Shown here piece by piece: positions 12,901 through 25,445 of a stretch of DNA of 64,000 nucleotides; position 1 is the first letter of the stretch; every line of letters starts with the position of its first letter. Position numbers and translations under genes: made by a program. Under the pieces are notes generated by a model, which was not told where the DNA came from, did no database searches, and saw only the letters and a list, made by a program, of their open reading frames with translations. Source of the stretch: Pristionchus mayeri (Eukaryota > Nematoda > Chromadorea > Rhabditida > Neodiplogasteridae); NCBI GenBank assembly GCA_036245805.1, contig BTRK01000003.1, positions 992,001-1,056,000 of the forward strand, read 5' to 3'.

Positions 12901-15886
12901 TCGAACGGAACGGCGCATATTTGGAAACATGCGCCGCAGCCTGCTCATTATCCGACTCATTTTTCATCTCAAACCGATTGAAAGCCATCGACGGCAATAT
13001 ACCAATCTACAATTTCAAATTTTGCTATTTGAGAAGCAAAGGTATTTGAGAAATTACCTTTTTCATTTCAAATTTGAAATTGACAAGCCGCTACCTATTT
13101 ACTGTAAAAATTTTCACAAATCGAAATTTGCAAAAATGTTGAATAGCTGCCTACCGTACCCGACTCGAACCGGGGAGGAAAGAGTTATCCTAGAGTTATC
13201 CTACACGCAGTACTCCATGAGGGTAATCAACCAGAATCAGTGGAATTTTTATTTCTATTCGCGCGCTAGCGCGATGATGTTAAAAAATTTCTAGAGATTA
13301 TGGTAGTTTTTTAACATCAGCGCGCCGGCGCGCGCTTATGGGGATCGAAATTCTACTGATACTGGTGTATTTTTCTCATCGAGTACAACATGCAGGATAA
13401 CTCCAGAAGGTTAGTTATCATGTTCCCTTGGGTGCGGTAGGTCAGCTATTCAAAAATTGATGCACAGTTCTCGCAATATGGTATTTTAATTTATGACAAA
13501 ATTTAAAGTTCATATATAACGGATATATAACGGCCGGCGCGCTGATGTTAAAAAACTAGCCCATAAGATAGGCTTTTGACTCAGTGAACATCTTTGTGAA
13601 TACTCTTGGCATTAGGCCAAAAATCTAATTCGTCTAAAATGTGTTCAAATGCAGTACTCGATGAGTGTAGCGCAGCGGTGGAATATGTAGTGATCTAGGT
13701 CAATCGCTGAGAAAAGTGCTGAGCTTTGTAGGAAATATTACTGTATCCAATTTTTCCTCTTTTGCTCTCGAACTGAACGGCACATATCTGGAAACATGCG
13801 CCGCAGCCTGATCATTATCCGACCCAAGTTTCACCTCAAACCGATTCAAAGCTTCAACGGCAATAGAAAAAAAAACTACAATTGTAAAATTTGCTCTCTG
13901 AGCAAAGGCAATGATAGTTTTTATTTCAAATTTGAATTGGGCAAGCCGTTATATATGAACTTTAAATTTTGTCATAAATTAAAATACCATATTGCGAGAA
14001 ATGTGCATCAATTTTTGAATAGCTGACCTACCGCAACCCCAAGGGAACATGATAAGTAACCTTCTGGAGTTATCCTGCATGTTGTACTCGATGAGAAAAA
14101 TACACCAGTATCAGAAGAATTTCGATCCCCATAAGCGCGCGCCGGAGCGCTGATGTTAAAAAAACTACCATAATCTCTAGAAATTTTTTAACATCATCGC
14201 GCTAGCGCGCGAATAGAAATCAAAATTCCACTGATGCTGGTTGATTACTCTCATAGAGTACTGCGTGTAGGATAACTCTAGGATAACTCTTTCCTCCCCG
14301 GTTCGAGTCGGGTACGGTAGGCAGCTATTCAACATTTTTGCAAATTTCGATTTATGAAAATTTTTACAGTAAATAGGTAGCGGATTGTCAATTTCAAATT
14401 TGAAATAAAAACGGTCATTACCTTTGCTTCTCAAATAGCAAAATTTGCAATTATAGATTGGTATATTGCCGTCGATGGCTTTCAATCGGTTTGAGATGAA
14501 ACATGAGTAATGAGCAGGCTGCGGCGCATGTTTCCAGATATACGCCGTTCCGTTCGACATCGAAAGAGGAAAATTTTGATACCGTAATATTTCCGAAAAA
14601 TTTCGGTGAATTTCTCAGCGCTTGACCTAGATCAATGCATATATCACCGCTATGCTACACTTACCGAGTGATACATGTGGACACATTTTAGATGAATTAT
14701 ATTTTTGGCCTGATGCCAAGGGTCTTCACAAATATTATATATTCACTGAGCCAAAAAGTCTCTATTATGTGCTAAAATATTGCCGACATAAATGCTGGCA
14801 TAATCACACCGCCCTTACAATATCGAATCATGTATGTGACCCAGCGAACTAGAGTTGACCAAACGGACTGGGGTACGGTATGAGTTTACAGTAACTCCAC
14901 TTCCCTTTGGCGAACTCCCCGAAACACGGCAAAGAGGCCACTTGCTGGACTCGAGCCCGGTACCTTAGATTTCCAAGCCAAGCTAGTTAGCCACTCGGCC
15001 ATGATTTAATGACGAAAAAAAATGAAATTTCCTGAGATAGTTACTCAACATTGAGCAAAGAATTGTTTTGTTATGGCATCTTAAAAAAAAAGTTAGTTCG
15101 TGATTCGCCAATGTGTATACGGTAGTGAGGGTTACGGTAGGTTACTGTAGAACATCGATAATATCGATTGACAATTTTAAAAAAAAACAAGTTTGACCCA
15201 AGGAACTAATGTTTCTCCACGGAACCGATGTTACTGTGACCAGGTTACTGTAATTTGGATTACGGTAGTCCCAAAGTGTAAGTTGGTACGGTAGTTTTGC
15301 TTCGTTACACCATGACCTACTTCGACATTATCGACCATGACCCCTATTCATCGATTTTTGAGTCGGGCAGTAAAAGCGCCCGACTCAAAAATCAACGAAT
15401 AGGGGGTCATGGTTTTCGGCGGCGGCGTGGGCAACTATGGGTACTACTCCCAAACAAAATATTGAAAGAAATCCCAGTATTGCAGATACTTCTTCTCGAG
15501 GCGAATTCCTGTTGTGACCATCTCGTGCTCACAGAAGGTTCCATGGGCGGCACCGTTATCGCCAAGTTAGCTCTACGTTGTCCTATTGTTCATAAAAATC
15601 CCGAGGGCATTGATATACCGTGAACAACGTCGAAATGAAATCAATAACTACTACTATTCATCAGCTTGACGGGTGCGATGAGTGCAGCTACTTACCGAAC
15701 CACATCATCGAATATGATGAGAGTCTCGTGGCAGCCGCGTGGGGGAGTAAACGTGAGAGGAGTTGTTGTGAGTTTTAGTTTTTTTATACCACTGTCAATT
15801 AACCCGAGTTTCAGTAGTAAGAGATCTGATTTTTTCAAAGCAATATTAAAAATCTCAAATTACAGATGACTTTCCGGGGAGTGTGA
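9945..15886 (+). CDS. Secreted lectin: two CTLDs plus CUB domain (copy 1)
   Basis: Exons, phase-consistent throughout: 9945-10042, 10103-10171, 10214-10259, 10380-10463, 10578-10641, 10724-10838, 10884-10970, 11016-11154, 11213-11326, 11373-11431, 11513-11599, 15486-15565, 15665-15767 and 15866-15886 (TGA). CTLD 1 has CPSGFYLAHAGQC at its start and RWQWLDGSPIKY in its core. CTLD 2 has CKSVGASLASVHNEQ, then FKWIDGSQWNYTNF, GQWTNTECSTKMPFAC. The CUB domain starts IVSPGFPLNASIPCDFF and ends with NVRGVV then MTFRGV. The usual Ca-binding EPN or QPD triplet is not seen, so sugar binding is uncertain. Nematode proteins of this plan are secreted and often linked to surface or immune functions. The signal-peptide exon upstream of 9945 was not found. 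Intron 11600-15485 holds a 3.4-kb transposon. The next gene downstream is a paralogue. Confidence 0.85.
12035..15439. mobile_element. 3.4-kb palindromic hAT-like element in a lectin intron
   Basis: Ends are catagttgccca at 12035 and tgggcaactatg at 15439, flanked on both sides by the same 8 bp, ggtactac (12027-12034 and 15440-15447). The two arms, roughly 12.05-13.3 and 14.17-15.42 kb, are inverted copies; the same 66-residue open frame appears on opposite strands at 12606-12806 and 14652-14852. The middle holds a second, nested inverted pair (about 13320-13550 against 13950-14160) and a direct copy of arm sequence near 13700-13870. No transposase is encoded. A short relative with the same ends is at 50723-50922. 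Confidence 0.85.
12455..12515 (+). other. tRNA-like (A-box/B-box) sequence inside the element arm
   Basis: The sequence contains tggccgagtggctaa (A-box-like) and ggattcgagtcc (B-box-like) about 27 bp apart, around an anticodon-loop-like ttggaaa (GGA, Ser). Stem pairing is poor and there is no normal variable arm, so it is not a functional tRNA gene. It looks like a tRNA-derived Pol III promoter of the kind found in SINEs. An inverted copy is present in the other arm at about 14940-15010. Confidence 0.4.
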
Positions 15887-17189
15887 AAAGGAAATCGTGG
15901 TTTCGGTCGTAATTCGTAGTACATGATCACAAACTTCATGTTTTTCTTATCCGTTTGTAAAATTCATGATAAAATATTGATTTTCCGCTTAATTTTGAAA
16001 CATAAAGCTATGTATGAGTCACTGAGTATTGGACGTAAACACGGCCTGCGTTGAGAGGCGATTGATAAGAGAAGGTGCGACCAAGCGTTCTTGCTATTGC
16101 AAACGTGTGTCGGTGTGACACATCGATTTTTCACGTTTTCTTATATTTGTCTATGGTGATAATTGTCTTGTGTTCAAAAAGGAATTGTTCAATGTCGTCT
16201 TATCACATAATCTAGAAAGTACCTCCAATTAAGTGTGGTATGCATCATCCAGTGAATCAGTAACAACACAACCACTAGATTAAACGTCTCAGAATTCGAA
16301 AATTCATGTTGCAGAATGCTTACAATGTTTCGGATGACATCATTCCTGTCTTTCGTTCTCGTGATCATACGGTATAAAAGCACTTGTGTTTGATTAATAT
16401 AAATAGAGAATTATTTATTCAATAAGGTTATCATTATATGTACGCAGTTCCATTTCACTTTCTAGATACATATTTATACCAGACGATACTTGCTGTGGAG
16501 GATTTCGCGAACCAACAGGTACATTTTACAAAAGTGAACAGGTTAACGTGTTATAACAGTGGTATCCTATAGTCCTGTTCGATGCAATATCATGAATATG
16601 TATAAATGTGAGCATACCCATTAGGGTGGCGAAAATGACTCAACGGGTCATCTTTTAGAGAGCGAGAGAGGGTCAGGAAAGGATTGAGAGGATATCCTGT
16701 CCGCTGGGATAGATGACACTTGAGCCTTTTGTGAGCCGTTTCGGACGGCTCACAAACGACTCAGGGGTAGAGGTGCAAGAGAGTGCGTGGATGTGAGAGA
16801 GCAAGAAAGGGAACTGCCAGGAGGAGATACTGCCGATACCCTTGAGCCGCCCAAAACGGCTCACAAACGGCTCAGGGTTGTAAACCGTCTTCTTAAGGAT
16901 GAGCCGCGAGAGGGGGTAAACAAGACGGATATCCTTGAGCCATTCTCGCCACCCAAATACCCATAGTTAGACAATTTAAAAAAAGATCGATAAAACACAA
17001 AAATAAAATTTACTGTAGGCGCAGATACATCATCTTTCTGCAAACATCAATTTATTTTGATTTCGCCCATATATTCAAAGAAAACAGGTCATTGCATAGA
17101 ATTTCTCATAAATTTCCCCAAAATATGTAAAATTCTAAATTTAATTTTCGTGAAACATTATTTTAAAAAGTTGTTTCTGGACATTTCAG
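15887..17189. other. Intergenic between the two lectin genes
   Basis: A palindromic element occupies about 16621-16960, with ends ttagggtggcgaaaatg and, reversed, a similar gggtggcgagaatggctcaa. The centre has repeated ttgagccgttttgg-like blocks. The rest is AT-rich. The signal-peptide exon of the following gene should be here but was not identified. Confidence 0.45.
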
Positions 17190-20100
17190 TGTTTGAAGAA
17201 TACCGGTGTCCTACTCAAGCCTTCAATTTAACTCGATATGGACAATGCGAGTTTAATAGTGCTGGGGGATACTACCATCCCGATGAGGTAATCGTTTTAA
17301 GCAATATGCTAATAACTTTACGAACAAACGTGGGCTGGCAATATGAATCTACTATTGAATATGGAATTTTTCCGATGTGAATAGTGCGGTTGAAAGGTTC
17401 AAATGAATCGATTCCGTCATGTCCATCTAGAAATTAACCTACCATTCACTATCAATAGTGTTTAATTTTCCCAAGCCTAGTTGTTACACCGATCACCACC
17501 TCCCCCTGTTCAGCCTTTGTCAGCTGGCAGTAGTGGACAAACAACTAGCACCAGTCTCGCTCCTTCCACCGAGATGATAAAGTCGTATCCTCCCCTAGTC
17601 TAATTCGCCCAATACACATCAGTACAAGCCCAAACCTTATTAGTATTAAAGATTCATGTGAATCGGGATTTTATTTTTTGTTGATAATTTATCATTAATG
17701 GATGTACAATTAAATAAATATTTGAGTCATAAATTATTCCATTGTATTAGACAAAAATGCGGATATGTTTCAGATGAAAATAAAACTCGAACCTTATCAG
17801 TTTATTATGTGGATTTCTTTGGTTCGAATAGATTCATTCACAAAATTGAGCTATTACGCAAAAAAATATTAGGTTGATGCAAAAGTTTCTCCGTATTGTA
17901 TTTTTAAAATTATCTCGAGCCATATTTGCTTGACTGGAATATCCATTTAACACAAGTAGCGGACACATAGATGGATTACACTCGCAGGACCGATTCGATT
18001 CTGGGAAGCGTATTGCGGCAATAAATAAAGAAAACATCAAAATCTCAAAATATGTCGATTTTTAGGTGTACTTTGTAAGTACCCTACCATTTGAATACGC
18101 GCTAGTAATCGATTCTGCCCATTTGAGGAGTGATACCACTCGAGTTGCTCTTCCAGAATATTACAGAATATCCGACCTTCAAGACGCTTTGGAAGATGAG
18201 AATTAGAAATAGTGCAGATTTCGTTGTTCAAATTTCGTAATTTTGGTGTAATATGGTACTGCTCCCGAATAGGGAGATGTATTCATCTCAAGTTTAACGG
18301 TATTACTAAGACTGGCGAGTACTTCATTGTGCACAACATTATGGCTTACTGAGTCAACAACTGACTATTCGGGGCTATGAAATGAATTTCTGCAGAAATG
18401 CATCTCTAGCTAATATCGAATCAGGAGCTCATCTGAACTTGGCAAGATGGTGTACAAATACTGAATTGCATTCACGAACATGGCCAATAATCCCGCTTTA
18501 CCCTAGTATGTTTGTTTAAACCCTATCTCGTTTCCCCACATAACAATGACCTTACAAAAATTACCTTTGATAATCAATTTTGAATAATTTGTCGGACCGC
18601 CTTATCGGAGTAGCTAAATGGGGAGCAATGTGATACGGCTTTTTATAAAGCTCATACAAGCAGTTATTTATTGCAAAAGAACTTATGAGAATTCGTCAAC
18701 TTTGCAGGTCAGGGGAATCAAAAATGCAAAATTCGGAAAAAAAGGATACACTTTTGCATCATTCTGATATTTTGATTTTAATTTTAAGATTTAAAAATCT
18801 TCATTCTGCTCTCGCTGTCTCGCAGATATGCAATCGACTATGTGTTTCACAGGAAATTGTGGCCGTAAAGATTCCTTATGCCAATACAAACGGAAGATGT
18901 GATTTGCTAATTCAGGCACTCAACGAAACTATAAGAAAGTGCGCGGAAATGAATGCGTCACCTATCATCATACGAAATGAAAATGTTTGCACTGTTTACA
19001 TTCCAATTTTTACATCTCATCATGGTTCAGGACCAAACACATTGGTTCAATGTGTATTCCTCGCACCGATGCGGTGCTGAAGTGTTGGGTAATGTTCAGG
19101 CACATGCAAATTATGGAATTGAATTGTACAGGTATTAAATGCAACTTTTTGACGTCAAAATGGGAGTGGGTCGACGGATCAGCCATCACCTACAAGCCCT
19201 TGCACTATGCATCTAGTGAGATCGTTTTACTAGTTAACACTAGTTTTTTTTATTCACACGTATACACTGCTGTTTTTCCCTAATAACAGTCCCTTTTCAG
19301 AACATGAAATGTTGGGCACTTTTAGGGTATCTTTCATGTGTGTTACTTAGCTTGTCAGCCATGCAGCAACAAAACACGAAAATTACCCAAATTAACTTGA
19401 AAATTAACCAAATTAACTTAATTAACCAAATTAATCAATCAAATTAACCAAATTAACTTAATTAACCAAATTAATCAACCAAATTAACCAAATTAAATTA
19501 CGTGGAATAATAATCCATGATCGAATCATGCCCACTTTATGAACGATATTGCAATTTAAAAACCATGGACATTTGCACTTTTCCGAGCGCAAAAATTAAC
19601 GAAATTATACTTGAGATCTGGATGGGAATTGTTCTGCTCGATATCGCGGCGTCTTCTTTATTGAAGGTGATGGCTGGAAATACAACTTCAGGTACAGGTT
19701 TAAATTGTAGTTCAGAAAAAAAATTTAAGATTTTTTTATTTATGCGTATCGTACGTTAGAAAAATCGGAACGGTCACCGAGCCGCACCGGGCAAATTTTA
19801 CTTTTCGGAGTAATTGCGAATACGCAAATTTGGAAGCTGTGATTGTGCTCATAATTTTTATCATGGTCGATTTGCCGGAATCGACCCGGATATGCCCGGT
19901 CAATTATGCCTAGAAATCGATAAATCGAAAGCCAAGAAATATGGTGCGATTACGGTATCTTATAAACCTCACCAAGCTCGGTGAGCTTTCCAAAATATCG
20001 TAATCGCACCAAAATGTTGTGTATTTGATTTATCGATTTCTAGCCATAATTAACCGGGCATATCCGGGTCGGTTCCGGTAAATCGACCATGATAAAAATT

Positions 20101-23100
20101 ATATGCATAATCCCAGCTTCCAAATTTGCGTATTCGCAATTACTCCGAAAAGTGAATTTTACCCGGTGCGGCTGGGGTGACCGTTCCGATTTTTCTAACA
20201 TACGATAGTTGGGTATGACATTTGGGCATATGCCTCTTCACATCGTTAGCACTCTAATCATCGGAGATAAAATGTGTGAGAAATGTGTTTCGAATTCTAT
20301 TAGGACGCATCAATGACAATTCTTAATGAGGCCACCAATCTTCAAAAACATATTAACATGCTTCTTTTGATAATGTACAATTTACTTTAATTAAATTTAC
20401 ATAAAATGTCCTGAATAGAATTAATAAAATAACTTACATTATTTAGTGAGAGATACGACGATTACAAAGTTTTCTGCGTCAACTGTATATCTGATCTTCC
20501 ACGGCCTAAGATCACCAAAGAATGTTCTGAATTTGAAAATTCTCAAAATCGATCTGTATGCTTCCAGGTAAGTGTAGTTTATTTCGAAATCTGGGCTCGT
20601 TTAATTGTTCGAGAAAATAAGTACAATGGAAATATTACGATGATTTGGCGAACGCAATAAAAACAAACAATTAAGGTTATGAATATTCATGTCAACTGGA
20701 CTGTGGCGAACAAGTTCTGTAAAAGTATCGGAGCAAGTCTTGCATCAGTTCACAACGAACAGGTCCCTCATTCTAAATAATTTAAATTTACAATCAGGCA
20801 ATGTTTATTAAGGATAATGTATTTCTCCGTAGTCTCGCGTACTCAAGAGGTATCTTAAACGGAATGCAACTCGGTGCCTCAAGTTCCGCGAAATTGGACG
20901 ATTTTAAATGGATTGACGGGTCCATTTGGAACTACACCAACTTTGTTCCTGGTATGTTACTGCTCTAATTGCAAGATGACATAGAGCTGTAAAGGTTTCC
21001 CCATACGAGGATTGGGGAACTGTCTGTCAATGGCGACCAACGGAGTTGATGGGCAGTGGACCAATGGCGAGTGCTCGACTAAAATGCCTTTCGCGTGCTC
21101 GAGAAAAGGTAAGCAGTGATAGAAAATGTTCTTTTTGAAAAATAATATTAAGCCTTCGCCGAAGGAGCATCGAAGAAATGTCCAGGCGGAAACGTAACGG
21201 AAGGAGAAATCGTATGTTTTTGAGAGTAATCGTCTGACTCTCTCCAAATTATCAGGTTGTAACATAAGTTTTGTCGCGTCCAATCTCTTATGCATTTTAA
21301 CCTCAGAAATTCTTCGAATTAATTTAATCTCAATTTCGTTATTCATCATTAGTGAGGGCCTTCGTACTCTTTCTTACGCGCTTTACTTCAGTCCTGTCAA
21401 GGCAGTTGAGGAGGCACTTTAGTCAAACAAAGTTGTACTGAGATAAGGATTACAAATCATTTTCACGCATCAGCTCTTCTTGAAAAGGATAAATTATGCC
21501 GATTTTGTGTGATTTGCGTAAAGTACTACATATGTGCATAATTTTGAACCACTCACGGATAATGACAAACGAAAACCGTTCTAGAAATGTAGACGAGTTT
21601 GTATAATGTGGATGGTTGGTGACGGTCGCGAAAACTTTCGCAAGCCGAATTTTCTTCTCAATAGATATCCAGATCCAAATAGTGGTGGAATATAGTTCAC
21701 CCAAAGTGGTCAGTATGCAGACAAAGTTTGGGGTAGATTGGGTTCTATTGAGATAAGTGGCTCCATTCAGAACGATGGTATGTAAATTAAACTAATGAAA
21801 TCGGCACTTTGTTCATATTCCTACCTCGCACACATGTTCAATATCTGATTTGTTGTGTCCATCCTAACCATAAACCCTTCCCTTACTAGTATCTACTTTG
21901 GATAAGTTTGGAAATAAATAGCTTTTGAATGACAATCTTTAATTCGAAACACCTAAACTTGCATATTTTGGTAAAATTGTGCGCGAATTGAATTAATACA
22001 AATTCAAATTTCCCACAAGTGGAGTGTTCTTTCTCTCACTTGTTTAATGATAAATTATACCTCCATGAGTGGTAATTGGAACGCACTTATGTTAGTCACT
22101 GTTGTTGCAATTCTGGATTCAGAAGAGTTGGTCAAGTTGGCTACGAATCAGCGGCTAACCTTACACTCAGTAAAGTATATCTTTGATTCCGCTCAACATA
22201 GCACCATATCTGGCGTACATTTAGAAAGAGCATTGAAAGGGGTATATCACCATGTTGTAGATATTTGGTTCATTATTCATCTCTGCGAACTAGGACCTGA
22301 TCAAACGAATTAAAAAAATCTGCACCAAATTTAAATCAGTTCATATTAATATTTTTCGCATAGCCAGCGTGAGCAGTTCAGCTCTACCCTATGGTTTGAA
22401 TGTGCATGAACACCCCAAACATATACTAGGAGGTCAGGCATTGATAATGTTTGAGAAGTATCCTTCATGGAAATATTGTGAACCTCCGAAATGCGACAAA
22501 ACTTATGTTACAACCTAATACTTGCTCTCTCGCCTTCTCTAACCGGCGAGAGAGTGTGTGATATGATGAGCAGCATGATATGATGCTAAACTGCGCTGCT
22601 TCTAATGATTTGTCTCCATTTTAATTCAGATTGTATCTCCGGGCTTTCCTGTGACCTCGTCAATTCCTTGTGATTTCTTCCTGACGGTGCCTACTGGGAA
22701 GCTGATCGAGGTGGAGGTAATACGATGATGTGATCATCTGCAACGTTATTAATACTGTTGATGTATGCGGCGCAATTTCTTTTCAGATAATAACTCTCGA
22801 AGCCAACTCTTGCTGCGATTTTCTGGTTCTTACAGAAGGTCCCGTAGGAGGTGCCCTTGTAGCCAAGTACGCCTTTACATATAATTACAACATGTATTAG
22901 TATAAAAAAGATATAGGGTAAAAAGGTCAAGCGATATTGCAGTCGTGAAGAGGTGACTATGTTAGGACGCGCAGTTCCAAAATCCAAAAAGACAATTTCA
23001 AGGAGAAGAGAAAAAACTTGAATTCCCGCAATTGCATATCGCTCCTTCCAGTAGAGTTAGATACTTGAGTTTTCATTTTTAGGCCCTTTTGTTTTACCTT

Positions 23101-23414
23101 TCCACCACATACTCCAATTTTAAAACGATAAATCTAATGAGCCGAGAAATTGAGGGAAGTCAAATTTGTTCACTTCTCCTTTCCTTCATTTGTTCATTAT
23201 GATCAGAGTGACTACAGCGAAATAGACGCAGACCTTGTATGATGTTCAGTCTGACTGGCGCTTTGGGGAGCGTCACATACAAGACAACATCAATGAACAT
23301 TATGAAAGTATCATGGCAGCCTCGAGGGGGTGTGAATGTGCGAGGACTAGTGGTAAGCAATTTTTTAAATAATAATAAATTTTTCTCTTGCAGATGACTT
23401 TCCGTGCCGTGTAA
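17190..23414 (+). CDS. Secreted lectin: CTLD-CTLD-CUB (copy 2)
   Basis: Paralogue of the gene at 9.9-15.9 kb, with most exons conserved in length and phase: 17190-17287, 18853-18984, 19031-19073, 19132-19215, then 20457-20567, 20676-20762, 20813-20951, 20995-21108, 21153-21211, 22630-22716, 22787-22866, 23250-23352 and 23394-23414 (TAA). Motifs: CPTQAFNLTRYGQC, KWEWVDGSAITYKP (CTLD 1); CKSIGASLASVHNEQ, FKWIDGSIWNYTNF, CSTKMPFAC (CTLD 2); IVSPGFPVTSSIPCDFF and LEANSCCDFLVLTEG (CUB). The last exon of CTLD 1 (counterpart of 10578-10641) was not found. In its place at 19520-19690 is a broken CTLD piece (IWMGIVLLD, then GDGWKYNF in another frame) and a 461-bp palindrome. The gene may therefore be intact only for CTLD 2 plus CUB. 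Introns also carry a mariner-like element (21252-22518). Confidence 0.8.
19385..19500. repeat. Tandem repeat of ccaaattaactta-type units
   Basis: About ten short direct repeats built from accaaattaa and ccaaattaatcaa units follow one another. This lies in the intron before the broken CTLD fragment of the second lectin gene. It is a simple minisatellite with no coding content. Confidence 0.7.
19520..19690 (+). pseudogene. Broken CTLD exon fragment
   Basis: One frame reads ILEIWMGIVLLD, which resembles the WIGL segment of a C-type lectin-like domain, and a second frame reads FFIEGDGWKYNF, resembling the following W-x-DG-x-W-Y-x-N-F segment. The two are joined only by a frameshift near 19640. 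A gt donor follows after the second. Probably the remains of an additional lectin domain in the second lectin gene. Confidence 0.35.
19747..20207. repeat. 461-bp palindromic element
   Basis: Starts tatcgtacgttagaaaaatc and ends with its near-complement. The arms stay well paired for most of their length, through blocks such as ccgatatgcccggt and taaatcgaccatgataaaaa, meeting at a short gaggttt/aagctcgg centre near 19975. No coding potential. It lies between the two CTLDs of the second lectin gene. Confidence 0.8.
21252..22518. mobile_element. Mariner-like element, copy 1 (1,267 bp)
   Basis: Terminal inverted repeats tcaggttgtaacataagttt (left) and ttaggttgtaacataagttt (right, reversed), flanked by TA on both sides (21250-21251 and 22519-22520), as for Tc1/mariner insertions. 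Interior ORFs of 88 and 84 residues do not show a recognisable DDE transposase, so I call it a non-autonomous or decayed mariner-like element. It lies in the intron between the second CTLD and the CUB domain of lectin copy 2, and has split an older 'tctgactctc' MITE. Confidence 0.8.
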
Positions 23415-25445
23415 TATGTAATATAAAAATGTAACACAGAACTGCCACACATCCCCCCATTCCACAAGCTCGCCCGAGCCAAAATACCACCTTACCTAAT
23501 CATCATCATCACGTCACTCCCGTACCACGTAAATGTTGGTGAATAAAGAATAAGAATAAGAATAAGAATAAGAATACTCATGTTGCTCATGTTACTTCCA
23601 ATGCACACATGATCATTATTTAAACGACAGCAACACTCATATTATTATCACATTGTTTATACTGCCTAATTTAGCGGACCAATAAACAATGTTTTAACAA
23701 ATCCACGTGATAGAGAATCGAGTATTTCAAGTCTTGCAGAGTATCGCAACTACAAATCGTGAATTATCTGTAGAACTTGCAAGAAAATCCCTAAATTCTA
23801 CGTGACGCTTCTCATATTCACACGATAACCACACATCATCGGGTCCTTACCACAACGCCTCTCGCGTTCATACCAGGTTGCACACATCAAAATTGTTGCG
23901 TCGTTTATTGAGGTATAAACAAACCATTCTTAAGCAAAACAATATGTGGTTGCACGTACTAATGTAACCATAAATATCATAACTCTTACAGAGTGCCGGA
24001 ATGACTAATTGTGAATTTTCTACTAAATCTTTCTTTCCAAGTTATCGCTGGATTCCACGTGACGCTATTCACATTCACACGATAACCACACATCATCAAG
24101 TGATCGTTAATCTGCTGATTAGATAAAAATGAGAGGCGTCTCTCTTCTCAATTGCCTCACTCCCTACCTAGTTAGACGCAGTTAGCGACTCCGGAAAAGT
24201 GTGAGACCAAGGCATTTCTAGTGGAGTCACTCCAAGGAAAGATGGAGTAATCGTTTGACTCTCTCCAAACCACACGCTCTCTCTTCGATCATAATGAGCG
24301 AGAGAGTATGTGGTATGAAGAGAGCGAAGCCATTGCTCAGATAAGGAGATGTTTGCAGGAGATGCATTTCTCGCCGCCATCTAGTGTTTGATCAGGTACA
24401 TGGAAAAGTGCGCGAGTTGACGTCACTCTGCCAGAAGGGCAAAAAGCGAAAGATCACTGATCCGTTTTGAGAGCGCTTTTCCACTTCTTAGGTCGAGTTC
24501 CGAAATTAGTGAACGCGTTCCACTGTACGTTAGGTAAGGCCCATAGGGTACGTTGAAGTTTGTTAACGAGACAGCGGGATTGAAAGAGGACCATATACTT
24601 CTAAGTTTTCATATATGCTGAAGGGATCCGTGGACGGCTGGGAAGTAGTGACATTTCGGAACAAAAAATGAAGGTTTTGCACTACTACTCACTAGCCCAG
24701 ACATCCTCAGATACGTTCAGCAGATATGGAAAACGAAGAATTTACTAGATTTGTTTCCCATTTCAATCACGTCATGTCTCGTTCGTAAGCTCCAACCCAC
24801 CCTTAGGCTTTCCTTATATGCTTTCCTTATAAGAACATTCACATTTTGATTATTTGTTCTGCCATGTTAAGCTTCTGATCATAACTGTTACCGAAACGTG
24901 TAAATACTTGGGAGTTTCCACGACACTGCGAGATAAGAACAATTGCACGCGTCGAGTGATTCCGAAAATTCGTGATGTGTCGCCGACAGAAGTATCGGGT
25001 TCGCTATAAAGTGCCATAGTACAATCATGCAATCACCCTTTTTTCCGAGCTGCATCCAATCAAGAGTTCTAACTAGGGCTTTCTAGCAATGTCGATCGCC
25101 ATTCGCAGTTATCTAACGTAAAACGTAACGTAAGTTGAGGCATCTATTGACTATTATAGACCAAGTGGAGTGAAGGGCTTCAGTTCGCGCGATGAAACCA
25201 TATTTTGTGATTATTTTCCCAAACTGTAGCATAAGCTTCTAATTAGACCTTCGACCTTGTTCCTATTTTTATTATTCGCTATCCTCGCGACACGACCCGC
25301 CCTATGCTCACATGTGTCTATAAAGGGATCAGATCACGCAATGATTAGACATTTTCGTCCCTGATCACTGGCTTTTTTCGCTTCTTCTCAATTATGTTTG
25401 TATACATTTCGTTTCAGAACCTTGGAATAAACCTACATTGAGATC
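23415..25445. other. Intergenic with one MITE and a short microsatellite
   Basis: A (gaataa)n run lies at about 23543-23574. A full palindromic 'tctgactctc' MITE is at 24244-24339. Decayed arms of the 'cttgcagaacg' MITE family occur near 23750 and 23990. No exons supported. Confidence 0.5.

Noticed and set aside
12606..14852. Two identical-looking 66-residue ORFs on opposite strands
   Set aside because: They are mirror copies in the arms of the 3.4-kb palindromic element and show no domain, so they are element sequence, not genes.
17868..18260. A third mariner copy starting ttaggttgatgcaaaagtttc
   Set aside because: A mariner-like left end is present near 17870, but no matching right end or transposase was found, so it is only a possible solo end.
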